Notes: a model not told the origin generated them from the letters alone. 64,000 nucleotides of DNA from Chromatiales bacterium (GCA_024234935.1 JACKNI010000006.1:69308-133307); one strand, 5' to 3'; positions 15,902-25,563 are shown, counted from the first letter of the stretch. Made by a program: numbers and translations.

Positions 15902-18279
15902 CTGAGCCAGGCGAGCCCGCAAAAGCGGATGCTGATGTCACCGGCCTTTGGCCGGATGGCCACTTCTTCAAGTTCGCTGGCCTGTGCGTTCATGGTCTCT
16001 TCCATGTCGCTGATCTCCGCCTGCAGGCTGTTCTCGAGTTCCTCAATCTGCGCATTGATGCTGGCGACGGTTTCGTCAGCGCGGACCACGTCGCCGGATT
16101 GCTTGCGCACGTTGCCGGCCTTGCGCATCGCTGTCGCTGCCCGTGTCATTGATGTGGCACTGATTTTCCGCCGGCCGAACAGCGCACCGAGAATGGCGGA
16201 GCCGGCGGAGACAACCGCGTCGAGCTTTGCACCGGTGGACTGTTCCTGCTCGCGCTGTACGGCCTGCTCGGCACGGCGCAGCCTGTCGGCAAGCGTGGCA
16301 GCCTTTGCAGCGTATTTCCTGCGCAGGGCATCGGTCTGGCTGTCGCGTGCCTCGCGCGCCAGATGCTGGAGCCGGGCACGAAAAGTACCCTCGCTTTCAT
16401 CGGGTCGCGATACTTCCTTGAGCGCCGGGCAGCGCCACAGTGTCAGTGGCCGTTCGCGAGACAGCCAGGTCTGAAACTGCTTTTGCCAGGCCTTGTAGTT
16501 CTTCGGGTCGCCGAGCGAAGCGGGCAAGGTGGCCCAGGCTGCACTGGCTGGCGCCTCCTGGCCGAGTTGGGTGATATCGATGTCGAGCTCCTCGGCTGCA
16601 GCCCAGTCCAGCGGTCCGTCGCCGGGATCGAGTGCAAGTACGACGTTGTGGCTCAGATCGACATCGTGCCTGCTGCTGACATAGGCGACGCGCGCCGCTG
16701 CCAGCAGTCGTGGCTGATAGAGACGCGGCCCCGCAGTGGGCGGCGTTCGACTGAGATCGGCATACACCACCGGGATGTCCGGCGACAGCAGGGGTCGCGT
16801 CTCGACCGTGGCCGCCGGCGTCGCAACCGGTGCCGCTGCGGTCGGCTGCTGCGGTGCTGCTGCCACGGCAGGAGGCTTCGTGCCCGTCAGGCGCCGGATG
16901 TCATCGCGTGTCAGGGGGCCGCGCAGATAAGCCATTGCCCAGCGCGACTGCATCAGCACCGGGCTGCTTTCATGCACGTTGTGCATCAGGAAGCTGCGCT
17001 TGCCGAGGCCGCCGAGGATCTGGTCGAGCTGCGCCCCATCGAGACCCTCGCTGGCTGCTGCCGACAGCAGTCCGTCGCGCACGCGGTTGCGATCCTGCTC
17101 GGTCTGCAGGCGGCCGATGAACCACGTTCCGGCGTTCGACAGCGCCTTGTAGTCGAGATCGACCGGATTCTGCGTGGACAGCACGAGGCCGAGGCCGTAA
17201 GCGCGGGCCTGTTTGAGAAGCGTCAGCAGCAGCTGCTTTGAAGCCGGATTGGCCACCGGCGGCAGATAGCCGAACACTTCGTCCATGTAAAAGATGGCGC
17301 GCAGCGATGCCGTGCCCGGCTGACTGCGCATCCAGGCGATGATGGCATTGAGCAGCAGGGTGACGAAGAACATCCGCTCCGCATCGTCGAGGTGCGCGAT
17401 GGACAGCACCGAAACGCGCGGCTGGCCGCTCGCGGTGTAAAGGAGCTTGCCGGCGTCGAGCGGCTCACCCTGCGTCCAGGCCTCGAAGCCGGGTGCGGCG
17501 AGCAGGTTGTTGAGGCGCATCGCCAGTTCGAAACGCTCCTTGGCAGGGTAGAAGGTTTCGAGTTCCATGACACCGATCCGGCTCATGCCAGGCTCTTGTA
17601 CCGCATGAATCAGCCCGGCCAGGTCCAGGCTCTGCCCCTGCTGCCAGCACTGGTCGAGTACCGCTGAGAGCAGGATGTGTTCGCGGCTCGACAGCGGGTC
17701 GGCATCGATGCCCAGCAGCGTGAGCAGGCCGGTGACGGTGGCCTGTACCTGCTGACGGTAGATGTCGGCATCCTCGCGTACCGCTGCCGGCGGCGCCGCA
17801 AAGGAGCCGAGTACCGAGATCGGCAGGCCGGCCGTGCTGCCCGGTGTGTAGATGGCAAACTCGGCCGCGGCACGCAGCCGGGCGATCCGCTCCGGCGCCT
17901 GCCCCCATTCGGCGAGGCCCTTGCGCCAGGTCTCCGCCTGCGCGGAGGCGAATTCAGCCACCGACTGGCCGGCAGTCGCGGCTGCCTGGGCATCGACCCA
18001 TGGCTCGAAATCCGCAGCGCGCAGTTCCGGAAAGCTGAGCAGCAGGTTGCCCATGTCGCCCTTTGGATCGAGTGCGATGACCGGCACCTTGTCGATGGCG
18101 GCTTCTTCGAGCAGGTCGATGCCGAGACCGGTCTTGCCGCTGCCGGTCATGCCGATGATCACTGCGTGCGTGGTCAGGTCCCGCGAGTCGTACAGTACCG
18201 GTTCGTCGCCGAGCTTCCCGCCCTGCGCTTCATATCGCTTGCCGAGGTAGAAAACACCCAGCTTCTCGTAATCCTGCAT
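15898..18279 (-). CDS. HerA/VirD4-like P-loop ATPase with C-terminal coiled coil
   Basis: A 793-residue cytosolic ATPase. Near the N-terminus it has Walker A GMTGSGKT (residues 43-50) and ALDPKGDMGNLL; the Walker B strand IFYMDEVFGYLPP is near residue 345 and sensor-like STQNPVDLDYK follows. This is the HerA/DUF87 fold used for DNA pumping or remodelling. The last 230 residues are charged and helical (coiled coil, LADRLRRAEQAVQREQEQ). The start at 18279 follows AGGAAT; the upstream in-frame ATG lacks a ribosome site. No NurA-like nuclease is adjacent. It is a widespread but poorly studied bacterial family. DNA repair or a defence role are both possible and unproven. Confidence 0.8.
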   Translation of the reverse strand: MQDYEKLGVFYLGKRYEAQGGKLGDEPVLYDSRDLTTHAVIIGMTGSGKTGLGIDLLEEAAIDKVPVIALDPKGDMGNLLLSFPELRAADFEPWVDAQAAATAGQSVAEFASAQAETWRKGLAEWGQAPERIARLRAAAEFAIYTPGSTAGLPISVLGSFAAPPAAVREDADIYRQQVQATVTGLLTLLGIDADPLSSREHILLSAVLDQCWQQGQSLDLAGLIHAVQEPGMSRIGVMELETFYPAKERFELAMRLNNLLAAPGFEAWTQGEPLDAGKLLYTASGQPRVSVLSIAHLDDAERMFFVTLLLNAIIAWMRSQPGTASLRAIFYMDEVFGYLPPVANPASKQLLLTLLKQARAYGLGLVLSTQNPVDLDYKALSNAGTWFIGRLQTEQDRNRVRDGLLSAAASEGLDGAQLDQILGGLGKRSFLMHNVHESSPVLMQSRWAMAYLRGPLTRDDIRRLTGTKPPAVAAAPQQPTAAAPVATPAATVETRPLLSPDIPVVYADLSRTPPTAGPRLYQPRLLAAARVAYVSSRHDVDLSHNVVLALDPGDGPLDWAAAEELDIDITQLGQEAPASAAWATLPASLGDPKNYKAWQKQFQTWLSRERPLTLWRCPALKEVSRPDESEGTFRARLQHLAREARDSQTDALRRKYAAKAATLADRLRRAEQAVQREQEQSTGAKLDAVVSAGSAILGALFGRRKISATSMTRAATAMRKAGNVRKQSGDVVRADETVASINAQIEELENSLQAEISDMEETMNAQASELEEVAIRPKAGDISIRFCGLAWLS

Positions 18280-18445
18280 GATTCCTGTCCGTGTTGTTTC
18301 GGGGTTGTCCGATTCGCCCGCATGACGTGGCGGCAATCAGCCCCGCCATTCGCGCTCCTGTTGCGGTCCGCTGCCACTGAGCTTAGCCTAAAGCCGGCTC
18401 CCCGCCATCGGGGTCCTGTTTCCATCGTCAATTCAGGGGGAAGTC

Positions 18446-18855
18446 ATGCTGCAGGAATTCAAGAAATTTGCCCTGCGCGGCAATGTCATGGACCTTGCCG
18501 TCGGCGTCATCATCGGCGCTGCATTCGGCAAGATCGTCGCGTCGATGACCAACGACGTGATCATGCCGGTCGTCGGGCTGATGCTCGGCAAGGTGGACTT
18601 CAGCACGCTGTTCATCAACCTGTCGGGCGGCGACTACGCGACGCTGCAGGAAGCAGTGGATGCCGGTGCCCCGGTGCTCAAGTACGGCGCCTTTCTCAAC
18701 TCGGTGCTCGATTTCCTGATCCTGGCCTTCATCATCTTCATGATGGTGCGGGCCATGAACAAGCTGAAAAAGGCCGAGCCGCCACCGCCGCCAGCGGGCC
18801 CGACGCCAGACCAGGTACTGCTCACCGAGATACGCGACGCGCTGAAGAACCGCTG

Positions 18856-18856
<1 letters not shown>
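18446..18856 (+). CDS. mscL: Large-conductance mechanosensitive channel MscL
   Basis: A 136-residue channel of normal length, opening under membrane tension to release solutes during osmotic downshock. The N-terminal helix MLQEFKKFALRGNVMDLAVG and the pore helix GVIIGAAFGKIVASMTNDVI (about residues 20-39) are the family hallmark. The second membrane helix is around 85-105 (LNSVLDFLILAFIIFMMV), followed by a Pro-rich linker and the C-terminal bundle helix LLTEIRDALKNR. AGGGGGAAG lies ahead of the ATG. The next gene, rlmI, starts within the stop codon. Confidence 0.97.
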
Positions 18857-20013
<1,157 letters not shown>

Positions 20014-20014
20014 A

Positions 20015-20995
20015 ATGAAATGGGAACGCGTTCTCGATCATGCACCGTGGGCCAGGCGTGCGATGCCGCGCGGCGGGCAGATGGACGGCTGTTTCTACAT
20101 CATCAGCGGTCGTGCCGGACCATTCAGCGTGTTCAGCGACACGTGGCGCAGCGCCGACGGCATCCACTGGGAATGCATGTCGAAGGCGTCCGGCTGGGGC
20201 AAGCGCTGCTATCCGGAAGTCGATGTCGTGCGGGGTCACCTGATCCTCAACGGCGGCCAGAGCCTGACGACTTTTTACAATGACGTCTGGCGTTCGGCCG
20301 ATCAGGGGCGCACCTGGGAGCAGGTCTGTGCCGAAGCGCCGTGGGGCATTCGCGCCGGTCATCACAGTCACGTCATGGATGACGAGATCTACCTGTTCGG
20401 CGGCGCGCGCAATTCCCGTGACCGGATCTTCTACCCCGAACTGTGGGTCAGCAAGGATCTCGGCGAGACCTGGGAGCTGCGCTGCGAGTTGCCCGAAGAC
20501 ATGGGGCGGGCCGGCATGCAGGTTTGTCATGTCGGCAGCACCCTTTATTACATGGGCGGCGATCACGACAGGCCGGTGTTCCTGCCGAACTGGGCAGGCC
20601 GACGCAACGATGTCTGGAAGTCCGACGACAAGGGTGCGACCTGGGAACTGCTAGGCCATGCGGCATGGTGCCCGCGGACCGGGCATCAGGCAATCGCGCA
20701 CAACGGCAAGATCGTCGTGATCGGCGGGCACGTTCCGGGCCCGAAAGGCCACGCATCGAAGATTCAGGCAGTCGCCCATGACCTGTGGCTCTGGGATCCG
20801 CAGGACGGCATCGACGGCTGGCAACTCGTGACCAACAATGTCTGGGGCGCTGCCGACGATTCGCTGAGCCAGGGCAAGAGCGATTTCCGCATCGAGGTTC
20901 GCGACAACAGGATCTGGACTTTCGGCGGCGATCGCGAGCGATTCATGCCCTGGCCGATGGACAACGACGTCTGGGTTGCCGACTGGCCGGGGTGA
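20015..20995 (+). CDS. Kelch/beta-propeller protein
   Basis: A 326-residue all-beta protein made of about six blades, each with the pattern DVWRSxDxGxTWE (for example NDVWRSADQGRTWEQV, ELWVSKDLGETWELR and NDVWKSDDKGATWELL) alternating with YLFGGARN or VVIGGHVP strands. This is the galactose-oxidase/Kelch-type propeller with sialidase-like Asp-box features. No signal peptide is present. Propellers mostly bind proteins or sugars, and no catalytic residues can be assigned. It is cotranscribed with rlmI (1-bp gap) though a functional link is not evident. Confidence 0.75.
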   Translation: MKWERVLDHAPWARRAMPRGGQMDGCFYIISGRAGPFSVFSDTWRSADGIHWECMSKASGWGKRCYPEVDVVRGHLILNGGQSLTTFYNDVWRSADQGRTWEQVCAEAPWGIRAGHHSHVMDDEIYLFGGARNSRDRIFYPELWVSKDLGETWELRCELPEDMGRAGMQVCHVGSTLYYMGGDHDRPVFLPNWAGRRNDVWKSDDKGATWELLGHAAWCPRTGHQAIAHNGKIVVIGGHVPGPKGHASKIQAVAHDLWLWDPQDGIDGWQLVTNNVWGAADDSLSQGKSDFRIEVRDNRIWTFGGDRERFMPWPMDNDVWVADWPG

Positions 20996-21017
20996 TCGGC
21001 GGTGGTCGGACTACCCG

Positions 21018-21380
21018 CTATGGGGCGGATGGATCGGGAAATAGCTTCAATTGCTCTCGCGTCGCCGCAAGCAAGTCCGGAGCGTATCTGACGGCGATAT
21101 CGTAGACCTTGTTGTGATCCAACTCTGCGTAGCCATGCGCCAATATATTGCGAAATCCAACGATGTTCCTCGCATGAGGAATGCCGGCTGCGATATCTGG
21201 TGCAACCTTGTAAAGGTTACTCATGGCTTCGCCGCAGATTTCCAATACGCGCTCGACTGCCGCTTGCGTCTTTTCATCAACCAGGTACTGCTCAAGGCTG
21301 ATTCCAGAAGTGAAACGGATGGCCGACCCAGCGTAGTGCTCAATATCCTCAAGATAAACGCCGGGGTCACGCTGCGGCAT
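21018..21380 (-). CDS. hepT: HepT-like HEPN toxin ribonuclease
   Basis: A 120-residue HEPN-fold protein (DUF86). The catalytic motif RX4HXY is intact as Arg77-NILA-His82-Gly-Tyr84 near FRNILAHGYAELD, so the nuclease should be active against RNA unless modified. The gene overlaps the 3' end of the mntA-like antitoxin by 14 bp on the same strand, the usual order for MntA-HepT systems. In the studied Shewanella pair, MntA adds AMP units to the HepT tyrosine of this motif and silences it. A role in phage defence or plasmid maintenance is likely. Confidence 0.88.
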   Translation of the reverse strand: MPQRDPGVYLEDIEHYAGSAIRFTSGISLEQYLVDEKTQAAVERVLEICGEAMSNLYKVAPDIAAGIPHARNIVGFRNILAHGYAELDHNKVYDIAVRYAPDLLAATREQLKLFPDPSAP

Positions 21381-21675
21381 ACACCGGTGCCTTGCTGTGC
21401 TCGATGTAATAGCGCAATCGACGATTGCGAACCGCCTTCAGTTCCACAAGATCTACAGTCCGTCCAAACAAGGCTTCGAGCGATTCCTTGAGTCGCATGA
21501 AATTGCTGAAGCTGCTTGCGCTACCCGGTGCAAACTCGACCAGCACATCGATATCACTGCGAGCCGGATCGAAGTCGTCCCGCAAGATGGACCCGAACAG
21601 TTCCAGCTTGTGAACGCCATGAAGGCGGCACAAGTCGGCAATTGCCTTGCGGTTTTGCTCGATCAGTGGATGCAT
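21367..21675 (-). CDS. mntA: MntA-like nucleotidyltransferase antitoxin
   Basis: A 102-residue minimal nucleotidyltransferase. The active-site signature is ELFGSILRDDF followed by SDIDVLVEF, that is Gly28-Ser29 and the metal-binding Asp41 and Asp43, all conserved. Such MNT-domain antitoxins adenylylate the partner HEPN toxin. It is the first gene of the pair, with hepT overlapping by 14 bp, which couples translation. No typical repressor domain is present. A 240-bp gap without genes precedes it. Confidence 0.88.
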   Translation of the reverse strand: MHPLIEQNRKAIADLCRLHGVHKLELFGSILRDDFDPARSDIDVLVEFAPGSASSFSNFMRLKESLEALFGRTVDLVELKAVRNRRLRYYIEHSKAPVYAAA

Positions 21676-21915
21676 GGGCCAATTCTACGTTGTGTCACGA
21701 TGGCGACAATAGCCCCGGTACCTGGAGTTGCGGGGCTCTGCGAGCTGCAATTGGGGCTATTCCGCTGAAAGCACGACTATTGTGGCTCCCATCCAGGTGT
21801 CTGTCAGTTCAGGGTGGTAACCCGTATCATTTCATCATTCGTTTATAGACGACCACGGGTCTGCTGTGGTACATCACTGGGTACGGCGCTGGTGGCACGA
21901 ATTTCGGAGCGTTTG
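21676..21915. other. Gene-free spacer between mntA and the antidote gene
   Basis: This 240-bp stretch separates two divergent genes. No reading frame with homology, hairpin terminator or long repeat is visible. It must contain the promoters of mntA-hepT and of the antidote gene. No remnant of a RelE/HigB-like toxin, normally the partner of the antidote, is recognisable. Confidence 0.5.
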
Positions 21916-22227
21916 ATGAAGAAAAAGAGAACGGGAACCGTCAGGCCGCATCGCCAGGTGATGGGCGAACTGCTGCGCGCAGATCCCGATCTGGCCATCG
22001 AGATGCTCAATGACACCTTGCGCGATGGCAAGCCGGAGGAAATCGCCGTGGCGGTCCGGCGGGTGGCCGACGCGTTCGGTGGGCTGCCGCACATTGCGCG
22101 GCGCGTGGGGGTCAATGTGACGCAGGCCTACCGGTCCCTGTCGCGGCATGGCAACCCGTCGTTTCGCACCGTGCATGCGGTGCTCCGCGAGGCGGGCCTG
22201 GAAATCTCGGTTCGGCTGCGGGCGTAA
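21916..22227 (+). CDS. Orphan addiction-module antidote, HigA-like DNA-binding protein
   Basis: A 103-residue protein. The core is an HTH of the putative addiction module antidote family: DGKPEEIAVAVRRVADAFGG, then LPHIARRVGVNVTQAYRSLS and NPSFRTVHAVLREAGLEISV. The start at 21916 is chosen over upstream ATG codons because the conserved part begins here. In complete modules a RelE-superfamily toxin gene precedes the antidote, but none is seen on either side, so this looks like a solitary antidote kept as a regulator or anti-addiction factor. Confidence 0.75.
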   Translation: MKKKRTGTVRPHRQVMGELLRADPDLAIEMLNDTLRDGKPEEIAVAVRRVADAFGGLPHIARRVGVNVTQAYRSLSRHGNPSFRTVHAVLREAGLEISVRLRA

Positions 22228-22277
22228 CCAGTTCACGCTTCGGGAGCGTTCCAGAGACCACGCGGGAAGCCCAAAGC

Positions 22278-22625
22278 CTAGCTCTCATCCAGCAGCGCGA
22301 CAAAATCCGTTCTTCGCTCCTCGCGCGCTTCGTCATCGTCATCCAGGTACCAGACTGCGTCATGGGTGTCGTCGGCCCATGGCCTTTCCGTTATCAGGTA
22401 GCCAAGCGCATTGATGACGAAAACTCCGGGGGAGGCATACCAGTTGTCGTCACGATTGAACCCATATTCATCAAGGTCTTCGCCCTCAGATACCGTCCAT
22501 ACATGCTCAATGGGCAACGATCTGGCTTCATCGTGGCAGTACAGATCGCCGTTTGGCTTTGCATGCGCGCCCCAGTGCGCAACGAAATCCTGCTCAGAAA
22601 TGAAGTCGTATCCACTTATCTTCAT
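22278..22625 (-). CDS. Small very acidic protein of unknown function
   Basis: A 115-residue protein I do not recognise. It contains about 28 Asp/Glu against about 8 Lys/Arg, with an acidic C-terminal tail (WYLDDDDEAREERRTDF). There is no signal peptide or membrane segment. The central part (NWYASPGVFVINALGYLITE) looks like a folded alpha/beta unit. Its ATG overlaps the stop of the HNH endonuclease gene (22622-22625), so the two are translationally coupled. This suggests an inhibitor or immunity protein, or a DNA-mimic partner of the nuclease, but this is inference. Confidence 0.65.
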   Translation of the reverse strand: MKISGYDFISEQDFVAHWGAHAKPNGDLYCHDEARSLPIEHVWTVSEGEDLDEYGFNRDDNWYASPGVFVINALGYLITERPWADDTHDAVWYLDDDDEAREERRTDFVALLDES

Positions 22626-23449
22626 GACGAGACTCCTGCGGTGTTTGCGCCTTCCAGACGACTCCTGTGACGAGTCACGAAATCGATCTCTGGAATAAAC
22701 TTGTCCGGCAAGGAAATTGAAGTACCTTCAATCGACCAAAATACCTCGCGCAAGAACTTGTCTCTTGTCGTCTTCAGTTGCTCCGATAGCACGATACGAT
22801 AGTCGTCAGTCAAGGAGAACAGGTGGCTATCGAAAGCCTTGTCGTGTATTGCAGAAAGGCATAGGCCGTTACCCGGATGCAAACGGATAGACGCGTCATC
22901 TCTCCAGGGAACGATATGACTTGCGACGAGAAATCGTCCATCGCTGACTCCGGAAATACAACACTTGTTGCCATAGCTGCTTAAGATGGCGCGGCGAAAG
23001 AATGCCTGGCCAATGCGCTGCCGTACCAATGCCTCGCGAGTTTCTCCCGAATAATCTGCTTCGGTATCACGATCAGCAGCTGGCGGTATTTTGTCGCTCC
23101 TCGCGGCCAGCAGGCGTGATCTCAGCAACTCGCACTCATCAATTAGTTGCTCCCAGTTGGCATGGAACTCTCTCCATACTTCGCGATCAAGAGCAGAAGC
23201 ATTACTCAGTCCGCTCCGCCCACTTTCGCGGATTGCCGGGTCGAGACTGGCGATGTTCACGCATTTCATCGCAAGAGCACCTGGCGTACGGCCGATCAAG
23301 TTTGCCAGCTCTATAACTCTCTTGTTTTTGCCGTGCAGTTGGCCAAAAGGGGTCTCGCAATAGAATTGGAAAGCGAGCAAGGTCTGCTCTCTCGACCAAT
23401 TGGCTGACCGTCTTGCGCCTTTCTTAGGTGATTTGGCCGCGTCGCTCAT
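22622..23449 (-). CDS. HNH endonuclease
   Basis: A 275-residue nuclease. The catalytic HNH region lies in residues 160-210: Cys163/164, His178 (ASHIVPW), Asn194 (HPGNGLCL) and His202 (AIHDKAFD), all intact. This form (HNH_2-like) is common in restriction-type or DNA-damage enzymes. The N-terminal 110 residues include WSREQTLLAFQFYCETPFG and ELANLIGRTPGALAMK, resembling a helical DNA-binding module often fused to such nucleases. No methyltransferase is adjacent. The region is visibly AT-richer than its neighbours, pointing to horizontal transfer. The next gene overlaps its stop. Confidence 0.85.
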   Translation of the reverse strand: MSDAAKSPKKGARRSANWSREQTLLAFQFYCETPFGQLHGKNKRVIELANLIGRTPGALAMKCVNIASLDPAIRESGRSGLSNASALDREVWREFHANWEQLIDECELLRSRLLAARSDKIPPAADRDTEADYSGETREALVRQRIGQAFFRRAILSSYGNKCCISGVSDGRFLVASHIVPWRDDASIRLHPGNGLCLSAIHDKAFDSHLFSLTDDYRIVLSEQLKTTRDKFLREVFWSIEGTSISLPDKFIPEIDFVTRHRSRLEGANTAGVSS

Positions 23450-23534
23450 TCATTCACCTCGGGCATCGGCTATTGTTGCCGAATGTGCCCCAATACTAAG
23501 CTGCGGGCTATTCGGCATCAAAAGGGAGACCCTC

Positions 23535-23753
23535 ATGCGTAACCTCACAATCACCCTCGCCGCACTCGCCATCACCGCCTGCGGTAAACCCGCAGAACCA
23601 CCCGAACCGAAAGCCTATGACCCGGCTTCGGATGTGATCGGCGCGCCCTTGCACGAGGCACTCGACAAGGCTTCCGGTGTCGAGGACCTCAACGCCGGGC
23701 GCAAGAACGAGCTGGACGAGGCGATCGACGCCGGCAGTTCAGGGGCCGAGTAG
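23535..23753 (+). CDS. Small lipoprotein of unknown function
   Basis: A 72-residue lipoprotein. The signal peptide MRNLTITLAALAITACGK has a lipobox ending in Cys16. The mature part is about 56 residues, Pro/Glu-rich at first, then a charged helix (LHEALDKASGVEDLNAGRKN). A clear GGGAG lies 7 bases ahead of the ATG at 23535, which rules against the longer upstream start. Such short anchored proteins are common and mostly unstudied in Gammaproteobacteria. It converges on the exported SDR gene. Confidence 0.7.
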   Translation: MRNLTITLAALAITACGKPAEPPEPKAYDPASDVIGAPLHEALDKASGVEDLNAGRKNELDEAIDAGSSGAE

Positions 23754-23763
23754 CCGCTTCGCC

Positions 23764-24585
23764 TTACCAGCCGAGGACGCGGCCATCCTTGTAGTCGAGG
23801 AACTGGCCGTTCTGTTTGATGGTCAGGCCGTCGATGACCTTCAGCATGGCGCTCACGCTCTCGGCCGGTTCGATGGCACCCGGCTGGCGAATGTTCTTGC
23901 CATAGCCGAACTCACCCGGTGCGGGCTCGGTATTCACGGAGCCGGGTGACAGTGCGATGGTGGTCACGCCCTTGTTCTTCGTTTCAAAGCTGAACGCGTA
24001 GACGAGCATGTTCAGCGCCGCCTTGCTGGCGCGGTACTCGAACATGATCGGCCCCTTCGGACCCTCGGTGAAAGACCCGCCCTTGCTGGAGATGAACACG
24101 ATCTTTTTCTGCTGCGAGGCCGTCACGTTGGGCAGAAAGGTGCTTGCCACCTTGATCGCGCCGAGGGCATTGGTCTCGAGACTGTTGCGCGCGACGGCGT
24201 AGTCGATCATCTCCGCCTTGCCGCTGAAGGCGGTCTTGAGGCGCGGGGTGATCGCGGCGTTGCTGATCAGCACATCGATCGGCTGATCCTTGTAGCGGGC
24301 CGCCAGCGCGTCGATGCCCGGATGATCGGTGACATCCAGTTTTTCGATCACGACGCCGGGATGGTCCTTGGCCAGCGCCTGCAGTTCCGTTGCGTCGTCC
24401 GGATTGCGGGCTGTCGCGATCACATTCCAGCCGCGTGCGGCGATCTGCTGCACATACTCGAGGCCGATGCCGCGATTGGCGCCGGTGATCAGTACGGTGG
24501 GCTGATCCGGCTTGAGGCCGGCGAGGCTGGCCTGTGCGACGAGGAGGAGGGCGCAGCCGATCAGGCGGGTGAATGTGGTACGCAT
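23764..24585 (-). CDS. SDR oxidoreductase with N-terminal signal peptide
   Basis: A 273-residue short-chain dehydrogenase. The NAD(P) motif TGANRGIGLEY is at about residues 34-44, the NAAI motif follows, and the catalytic pair is FEYRASKAALNM (Tyr and Lys, YxxxK). In front of it lies a signal peptide-like segment MRTTFTRLIGCALLLVAQASLAG (given here only in part by position 1-23), with AGGATC ahead of the start at 24585. SDRs are normally cytosolic, so export is odd. A non-cleaved membrane anchor is an alternative. Substrate unknown. Confidence 0.8.
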   Translation of the reverse strand: MRTTFTRLIGCALLLVAQASLAGLKPDQPTVLITGANRGIGLEYVQQIAARGWNVIATARNPDDATELQALAKDHPGVVIEKLDVTDHPGIDALAARYKDQPIDVLISNAAITPRLKTAFSGKAEMIDYAVARNSLETNALGAIKVASTFLPNVTASQQKKIVFISSKGGSFTEGPKGPIMFEYRASKAALNMLVYAFSFETKNKGVTTIALSPGSVNTEPAPGEFGYGKNIRQPGAIEPAESVSAMLKVIDGLTIKQNGQFLDYKDGRVLGW

Positions 24586-24712
24586 GGATGAATGATCCTT
24601 TCGGTCGGGGCGAACGATGCCGCCAGTATAAGGACCCGGCCGGCCGGCCATGCAGGATCGGCGCAAGACGCCACGGAGTGGATCGCGCCTGCCGCGTGCA
24701 GCCGGCCCCTGT

Positions 24713-25156
24713 TCAGGGCGGCGGGTGCCGGCGTTCCCGCAATTGCTGGCGCTGCTCCGGCGTCAGGTCGCGGAAGCGCTGGCGCAGGCGTTCACGCTGT
24801 TCCGGCGACAGGTCCTGGAATCGCTGCTGCGCATTCCGCAGTCGCGCGCGCTCTTCCGGTGGCAGCCGGCGGAACCGCTGGAAGCGCTGCCGCGCGCGGG
24901 CCTGCTGTTCGGGGCTCATGCGACGCCAGGTCTGCATCCGATCGCGCATTCCCTGTTGCTGTTCAGGAGTCAGGCTGTTCCATCGCTCGGCGCCGCGCAG
25001 CAGTTTTTGGCGGCGCTCTTCCGGTATGGCTGGCCATTTGTCAGCCAGCGGTGCGAGCAATTCCTGCTGCCGTGTCGTGAGTTCCGCCCATTCCTGCGCG
25101 AGTACCGGTTGCAGGTTCGCGGCAAACAGCAGGCAGCAGAGCAGGATGCGCTTCAT
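24713..25156 (-). CDS. DUF3106-type exported protein
   Basis: A 147-residue protein with a signal peptide (about 1-20, cut after VLA) and a mature part built of about seven repeats of the form LTPEQRQxLRxRFRxL, rich in Arg, Gln and Glu, forming amphipathic helices. This is the DUF3106 family. It lies behind an ECF sigma factor and a membrane anti-sigma-like gene, whose stop overlaps its ATG (25153-25156). In this setting it is a likely periplasmic sensor, comparable in role to the CpxP/RsxP-like heavy-metal or stress sensors, though that is inference from context. Confidence 0.8.
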   Translation of the reverse strand: MKRILLCCLLFAANLQPVLAQEWAELTTRQQELLAPLADKWPAIPEERRQKLLRGAERWNSLTPEQQQGMRDRMQTWRRMSPEQQARARQRFQRFRRLPPEERARLRNAQQRFQDLSPEQRERLRQRFRDLTPEQRQQLRERRHPPP

Positions 25157-25563
25157 GTGGGCTGCTCCTCTGCTGCTTCCTGGCTTAGCCACTCGTAGAA
25201 ATCGAGGTTCTCCAGCAGGTCGAGGGTTTCGTCAGCGTCGCCTCCGCCGGTTAGCGGTTCGTCGGTCGCCGGGCTGATGATTTCGTTGTTGCCGGCGGCA
25301 GCCAGCAGGGTGCTTTCAAATTCTGCCGCTGCGGGCTGCCCGGTATCGGCCGGTTGCCTGAGAGCGACAGCCATGACGATCGCTGCCGCGCCGGCCGCTG
25401 CCGTCACAGCCAGCCAGCTTCCCCCCCAACGTGGCTTCCGGTGGTCGCCAGCTTCAAGTACGCGATTGCGAGCCGCATGCAGTCTGGCGAGCGTGGGCGC
25501 ATCGAGGTGCTCTTCGCTGCCGCGAAGCTGATCCTGCAATTGCTTTTCGAGATCGTTGCTCAT
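25153..25563 (-). CDS. Membrane anti-sigma-like protein
   Basis: A 136-residue single-pass membrane protein. A cytoplasmic N-terminal part of about 48 residues (charged, DAPTLARLHAARNRVLEAG) precedes one membrane helix (about 49-67, LAVTAAAGAAAIVMAVAL). The periplasmic part is acidic and ends in LDLLENLDFYEWLSQEAAEE. It lacks a ZAS Cys/His motif. Placement directly behind the ECF sigma gene (4-bp gap) and overlapping DUF3106 supports an anti-sigma role. The family resembles DUF3619-like proteins that sit in the same sigma operons. Confidence 0.65.
   Translation of the reverse strand: MSNDLEKQLQDQLRGSEEHLDAPTLARLHAARNRVLEAGDHRKPRWGGSWLAVTAAAGAAAIVMAVALRQPADTGQPAAAEFESTLLAAAGNNEIISPATDEPLTGGGDADETLDLLENLDFYEWLSQEAAEEQPT

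Noticed and set aside
17677..18855. Long upstream extension of rlmI
   Set aside because: It crosses the HerA-like gene (antisense) and mscL in the wrong frame; rlmI starts at 18856 overlapping the mscL stop.
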